Shown piece by piece: positions 60,175 through 64,000 of a stretch of 64,000 nucleotides of DNA. The DNA is from Schizochytrium sp. CCTCC M209059 (taxonomy: Eukaryota > Sar > Bigyra > Thraustochytrida > Thraustochytriidae). The notes under the pieces are model-generated. The model saw nothing but the letters and a program-made list of their open reading frames with translations. It made no database searches and had not been told where the DNA came from. The DNA lies in assembly GCA_000818945.1 (NCBI GenBank), contig KN805393.1:123694-187693 (forward strand), read 5' to 3'. Position numbers and translations under genes: made by a program. Numbering within the stretch: the first letter of the stretch is position 1; every line of letters starts with the position of its first letter.

Positions 60175-60967
60175 GCCCGACCTGCTCACGCCCGAGCTCA
60201 TTGAGCCTATCGCGCGCGCGCTCCAGGACGTCACCAAGGCAGACTTCGGACTCGCCGAGCCCTGGCATTGGCGCCACCCCGAGGACGAAGCCGCAGGAGC
60301 AGCAGAAGCTAAAGCAGAAGTAGACGACGAAGAAGACCAGCAAAAAGTTCACGATGCAAGAGCGCCACCGGTCAAACGGGTCGCCGTGAGACCCAACACC
60401 CCGAATTTGCTGGCCTCCAAACCCGCCGAAACCTACTATTACCACATCACCGAGACCAGCAGGTACTCGATCGGCATCTTCATCCTGCCGCCAGGCGGCC
60501 GCATTCCCATGCACGACCACCCTCGTATGTGCGTACTCTCCAAGGTCCTCTTTGGCGACATGAACGTTTCCTCCTACGATTGGACCGTGCCCGCAGACCT
60601 CGACCACAACCGTAAGCACGGCGGCCTCGCCGATACTGTCGATGTCGGCGCCACATACTCCGAGGGCATGACCAAGATCCTCTTTCCACACAAGGGCAAC
60701 ATGCACGAGTTCTACACTCAGGCGAAGCCCACCTCTGAAAACGGTGGTTCCCTCGGCGTCGGCGTTGCCATCCTCGACGTCATTTTGCCACCATACGACG
60801 AGGGTTCAGGCAGGGACTGCACTTACTTTGTGCGTTCCCAGGTCGAGGACGATGACGCCTCCACTTCCCTCGGGGAGACCGCCGACCACACGACCGCTTT
60901 TCCCAGCTCGCGCGTTTTCCTCGAGCCAGCAGTGCCCGAGGACTTTTACGTCGAGAATCTCAACTAA
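60175..60967 (+). CDS. PCO/ADO-type thiol dioxygenase, 5' end unresolved
   Basis: Cupin thiol dioxygenase of the plant cysteine oxidase / 2-aminoethanethiol dioxygenase family. These oxidise N-terminal Cys (oxygen sensing through the N-degron pathway) or cysteamine. The Fe ligands are visible: IPMHDHPRM supplies HxH (about 60506-60532) and GNMHEFY the third His (about 60694-60714). GIFILPPGG, VLFGDMNVSSYDW and VILPPYDE complete the family pattern, and DLLTPELIEP begins it. The frame is open far upstream but contains no ATG before the active site, so the first exon is unseen. An AG acceptor at 60173-60174 would suit the start of homology. A 40-residue acidic insert (DDEEDQQ region) precedes the cupin core. 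Confidence 0.8.
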
Positions 60968-62279
60968 TTGACCGTTCCCCCTCTTGTCCTTTCTTTCAGT
61001 CAAAGATTGGGAGGACCAAGGGAGGCGGTTTGGGGAGTGTGGGAGCGAGATGGAGGATGGCGAGTTTGGGGTCGACATCTATCGCACGTTACATTCGTGC
61101 TTTTGCAGCAAGCCCACCCGAGCACAAGCAGACAGGCTCGTCTTCGCACGCTGTGAACACACCTGCCGCTCTCCGGGGGCTGGCCCATACCGAGGCCATT
61201 TTCTTTTTCCCTTCTCTATTGGTGTACTGTGGACAACCTTCGTTTGCACCTTTCATCCAAGCATGCATTCGTCTCATTTGTTCATTCGTGCGCGCATCCG
61301 CCTCGATCCAACTTCGCGCTCCGTCCCCGAGCTCACACTCTTTCCAATACTTTGCAGGCTTCGTCTCTCGTTCTTTCTTTGTCCATGGGCGCCGTACTCT
61401 CATTTTCTTTTTTGGTCAAGATCCGTGGAATTTCTTTTTGCCTCCATCATGATTCTTTTCTCGAGGAATCAGTCAAAGACCAGTTGGCGGCCTTGGGGCC
61501 GACCTACTGCGTTCATGTGTATGTATGCATGTCTACGCACCCGTATACGTGCTTTTCTCAACTCGATACCGAGAATTTGCAAAGCATCTTTCTTTTTTTG
61601 TCACTGTTCTTCTTCACGGTCTCTCTCTCCCTCAAACTTTGCGAGACGAGACGAGACCTACCACCATTTTTTGTTTATTTGCCCAAATGAAGGCTTGTCT
61701 GTCGCCTCGAGACCCGGGTATTACAACTTTTTACTCACTCGGCAGTTCCATTTCTTTGATGGTGAACAGATGATTGAGCAAGAAGAATAGGCAAGAACAA
61801 TCCTTTTGCGATGTCTTGAGACCTAAGAGCTCCATGGTCCTAAAAGTAGCAAGCGTCTGATCGCGAAATTGCGGCATCGTGAAAAACTTCTGAAAAAGAT
61901 TGGTTTTCGGTAGAGAAAAAAATCTCAATTGGTGCGCAACCTAATACGATTAGAAGCTCGCTTTTCCTTTTGGATTCTATCCGATGCTACCGTGAGACTT
62001 TGGTTCATGCAACATAGGTCTGATAGCGAGATTTTTCTTTAAATTAAATAATTGGTTTTGCCTTCAAGTGGGGCACAACCAGAACCTCACCTCCCATCTT
62101 CGCTTTCCCTTATTGACTGCTTCGGCCTCTCGCCTCCTCCCCTCATTCTCGCACAAATACAAACACAAACACAAGCACAAGCACAGGTCATCAAAAACGA
62201 AACAAATACATCTCTTTGGGCCATATACAACACAGGAAATGAAAATATTTGCCGAGAGGTCGGTTGGTTCCAACCTCTT
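60968..62279. other. Convergent intergenic region, pyrimidine-rich
   Basis: 3' flanks of the dioxygenase and the tetraspanin. The first 750 bp are CT-rich and give a long Phe/Ser/Leu-rich frame that I regard as non-coding. A polypyrimidine-CAG just after the dioxygenase stop (about 60984-61000) looks like a splice acceptor and may be chance or a 3' UTR intron. An AT-rich stretch lies at 61900-62060. Confidence 0.4.
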
Positions 62280-63314
62280 CTAGCTTGCACCTGAAAAGCC
62301 CGAGCGACCAGAAAACCCAGAAAAGCGGTCGCGTGGGGTATCCGACGAATCCTGAACGGAATAGCGCCCGGACGCAGATCGTTGCACCGAAAAGCGCTGC
62401 GAGGAGACCTCAGAACGGTCCACAGAGTACCGCGACGAGGGAACCACGGGACGCGCGTACGCGGCATTGTAAGTTCCATTAGACTCGTCAATCTCCTCCG
62501 CACGCGGAATAAGGTTTGGTCGCACAAAAAGAAGCGCCATGCCGCTCAGAACAATGAGCACTTGCACAATGCCCACGCCGAGAGCTCCATAGCCAAAAAA
62601 TCGAATGTTCTCCTGGATCCATCCCGTGATCGCAGCCGCAAAGGCTTCCGGGTCACCACCTCCGCACGAAACAGAGTTGCCCATTCTGACTTCATCCACA
62701 ATAGCATGCTCCATGTAGATAACCTCCTGAAGAGCAGTGCAGACAGCAACATCGACACTCGTCAGCGCGTCCGCTTGCACGCAAGCCTCCTCCTCGCTCA
62801 AGGTCGTGGCGTTTGTGCAGAGTTCCACCGGTGTGCAAACGTTGGTATAGTTGACGCGACACAACTCGGTCTCCACACAGCACGTCTGATACGAGTTGTA
62901 GATAAAGTTGTTGATCGCAATCTCCGTCGAGTCCTGCAAGTCGCTCGAGTTCGACTCTTGCGCAGACTCAATCACATTAAGGTAGTCCAGGAAGATCACC
63001 GCAGCGCCGACCTCGATCGCCAGAATCACGACCACCAGAATGAGGTACACGGTGAGGACCCATTTCTTTCCCGTTACGGCGCCAAAGACGCCAAAGACGG
63101 TAATGATAAAGAGGCAAAGGCCGGCGATCATGACCCCAATGATTGGCGCCGGCGACATGAGCTCTGAAAACTGGTCATCGTACTCAATGTAAAGGTATGC
63201 ACCGCCCGCACAGAGCAAGAGGCCCAGCACCGCCGACACCAGGTTAATGAAGATCAGGAACTGCCTCCCGAACCCCATAAAGCACGACTCATTGTCCCTG
63301 CCCATCTTGTTCAT
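62280..63314 (-). CDS. Tetraspanin
   Basis: 344 residues. Four membrane segments at about 20-42, 57-80, 85-110 and 241-262. A small loop lies between the first two. The large extracellular loop of about 130 residues has the paired Cys (TCCVE), several more Cys and three or more N-glycosylation sites (NSS, NYT, NAT). The canonical CCG is CCV here. The cytosolic tail is Ser-rich with three R-Y/F-S-V repeats (RYSVDR, RFSVQR, RYSVQD), which look like kinase sites, and ends in SGFSG-type repeats. Tetraspanins organise membrane microdomains and partner proteins. The specific partners are unknown. Starts at the ATG 63312-63314. Confidence 0.85.
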   Translation of the reverse strand: MNKMGRDNESCFMGFGRQFLIFINLVSAVLGLLLCAGGAYLYIEYDDQFSELMSPAPIIGVMIAGLCLFIITVFGVFGAVTGKKWVLTVYLILVVVILAIEVGAAVIFLDYLNVIESAQESNSSDLQDSTEIAINNFIYNSYQTCCVETELCRVNYTNVCTPVELCTNATTLSEEEACVQADALTSVDVAVCTALQEVIYMEHAIVDEVRMGNSVSCGGGDPEAFAAAITGWIQENIRFFGYGALGVGIVQVLIVLSGMALLFVRPNLIPRAEEIDESNGTYNAAYARPVVPSSRYSVDRSEVSSQRFSVQRSASGRYSVQDSSDTPRDRFSGFSGRSGFSGAS

Positions 63315-64000
63315 TCTTCTGGCCCAGCGCCGCGCGTCCCGCGCAGGCCCAGCTCTGCTTCACCTTCTATGCCTTTGCGTATTTGCTCGTTTGCTTGCTT
63401 GATTGCTTGCTTGCTTGTTTGTTTCCGCTTGCTTGCGTGCAGTCTCTGCCGCAGCCGCCGCCCTTCTCGTCCTTGAGGTACTTTCTCCCGCACACCTCCT
63501 CCCTCTCGGCGAAGATGATGATGTTGATTGATCTCCGTCACCGCCGATCAGCGCCGCTGATCTCGGCTCAGGCGCTTGCGGCGCTCCGCGCGTGCGGCGC
63601 GTGCGGCGCGTGCTGCGCGGCGCTCAAGCTGCGGCGCGGCGCTCAAGCTGCGGCGCGGCGCGGAGCCGGGCCTGCTGCTGCGGCGGTCCGGCGGCGGTCG
63701 CGAGCGCGCGATCAGAGTCTGCCGCACCTCCATGGCGCTCCCTCCGTCTTCACGCGCGTGTTGCAGTAGTACTACTGTGCATTATGTATGCACAGTAGTA
63801 TAAATATGTATTTATGCGTGTGCACCTGGCTGCTTAGACTACGCTGCTACTATGGGGAAGAAGGGCGCGGCACGCGCGTGTGAAATCGTGCACGCGGGAC
63901 TTGCGCGGTGCCCCCGCCCTGGCGCGTCCACTTGAACATCTTTCGATGAAAAAAGCAGGGACCACGCCGGGCCCGCGAGTGCACAGGCGGGCACCGGGCG
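63315..64000. other. Upstream region of the tetraspanin gene and right window edge
   Basis: Contains a TTGC-type array (63391-63436), two exact copies of a 19-base unit in tandem (63617-63654) and a strong inverted repeat (63764-63800). No gene supported. Confidence 0.45.
63764..63800. repeat. Perfect inverted repeat (13-bp arms, 5-nt loop)
   Basis: Arms at 63770-63782 (TACTACTGTGCAT) and 63788-63800 (ATGCACAGTAGTA) are exact complements. The left arm also overlaps a 14-bp palindrome (CAGTAGTACTACTG, 63764-63777), so CAGTAGT occurs three times in alternating orientation. A TATAAAT sequence follows at 63799-63805. Confidence 0.85.

Noticed and set aside
60984..61790. 268-codon Phe/Ser-rich ORF after the dioxygenase
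   Set aside because: Pyrimidine-rich 3' flank translated in one frame. No ATG at the start and no domain.

Overview
The window is nuclear DNA from a GC-rich, intron-poor unicellular eukaryote. Coding frames are long and mostly uninterrupted. Canonical GT..AG introns are seen in only one gene. The products are eukaryotic: Rab21, a WASH-complex subunit, a tetraspanin, a KCTD-like BTB protein, a cysteamine/cysteine dioxygenase, a Golgi fucosyltransferase and an axonemal-dynein-light-chain-like protein. PT-rich 'PTxxPT' linkers in secreted proteins and the flagellar gene point to a stramenopile. A thraustochytrid (labyrinthulomycete) is my leading inference, but the sequence alone does not prove it. 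No rRNA, tRNA, CRISPR array or intact transposon was recognised.

Layout. 0-11 kb: an EngB-family GTPase cut by the left edge, a membrane-anchored Nudix hydrolase, a Tul1/FLY1-like membrane RING E3 ligase, an uncertain ORF, Rab21, and two tandem GNAT acetyltransferases. 11-27 kb: WASH complex subunit 4 (SWIP), a tiny four-exon WW-domain protein that is probably lipidated, a PX/WW-like/J-domain protein, a degenerate mitochondrial ATP-synthase-alpha paralogue, and a lipid-binding (HAM1/TULIP-like) protein with four PDZ domains. 27-32 kb: a 1734-residue coiled-coil protein with a region like the p28 axonemal dynein light chain.

32-46 kb, all on the minus strand: four paralogous secreted multidomain proteins (C-type-lectin-like, PAN/apple and PT-linker, then TIL-like plus CUB in three of them and a GPI-anchor signal in the fourth). 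A GT10 fucosyltransferase lies among them. This is the most distinctive region and could be a cell-surface recognition or extracellular-matrix locus. 46-64 kb: an E3-binding-protein-like pyruvate dehydrogenase component, a 3.7 kb repeat-rich stretch with an assembly gap flanked by poly-C, a BTB/pentapeptide protein, 4.7 kb of simple repeats, a PCO/ADO-type thiol dioxygenase and a tetraspanin.

How they may work together. Rab21, WASHC4, the PX/J protein and the lipid-binding PDZ protein all suggest endosomal membrane traffic. The lectin-like array, the fucosyltransferase and the tetraspanin suggest the cell surface. The other genes are housekeeping. Several genes have no in-frame ATG for their expected N-terminus (Tul1-like, ATP-synthase-alpha-like, dioxygenase). 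The cause is either single-base assembly errors in GC-rich 5' regions or unseen 5' exons.
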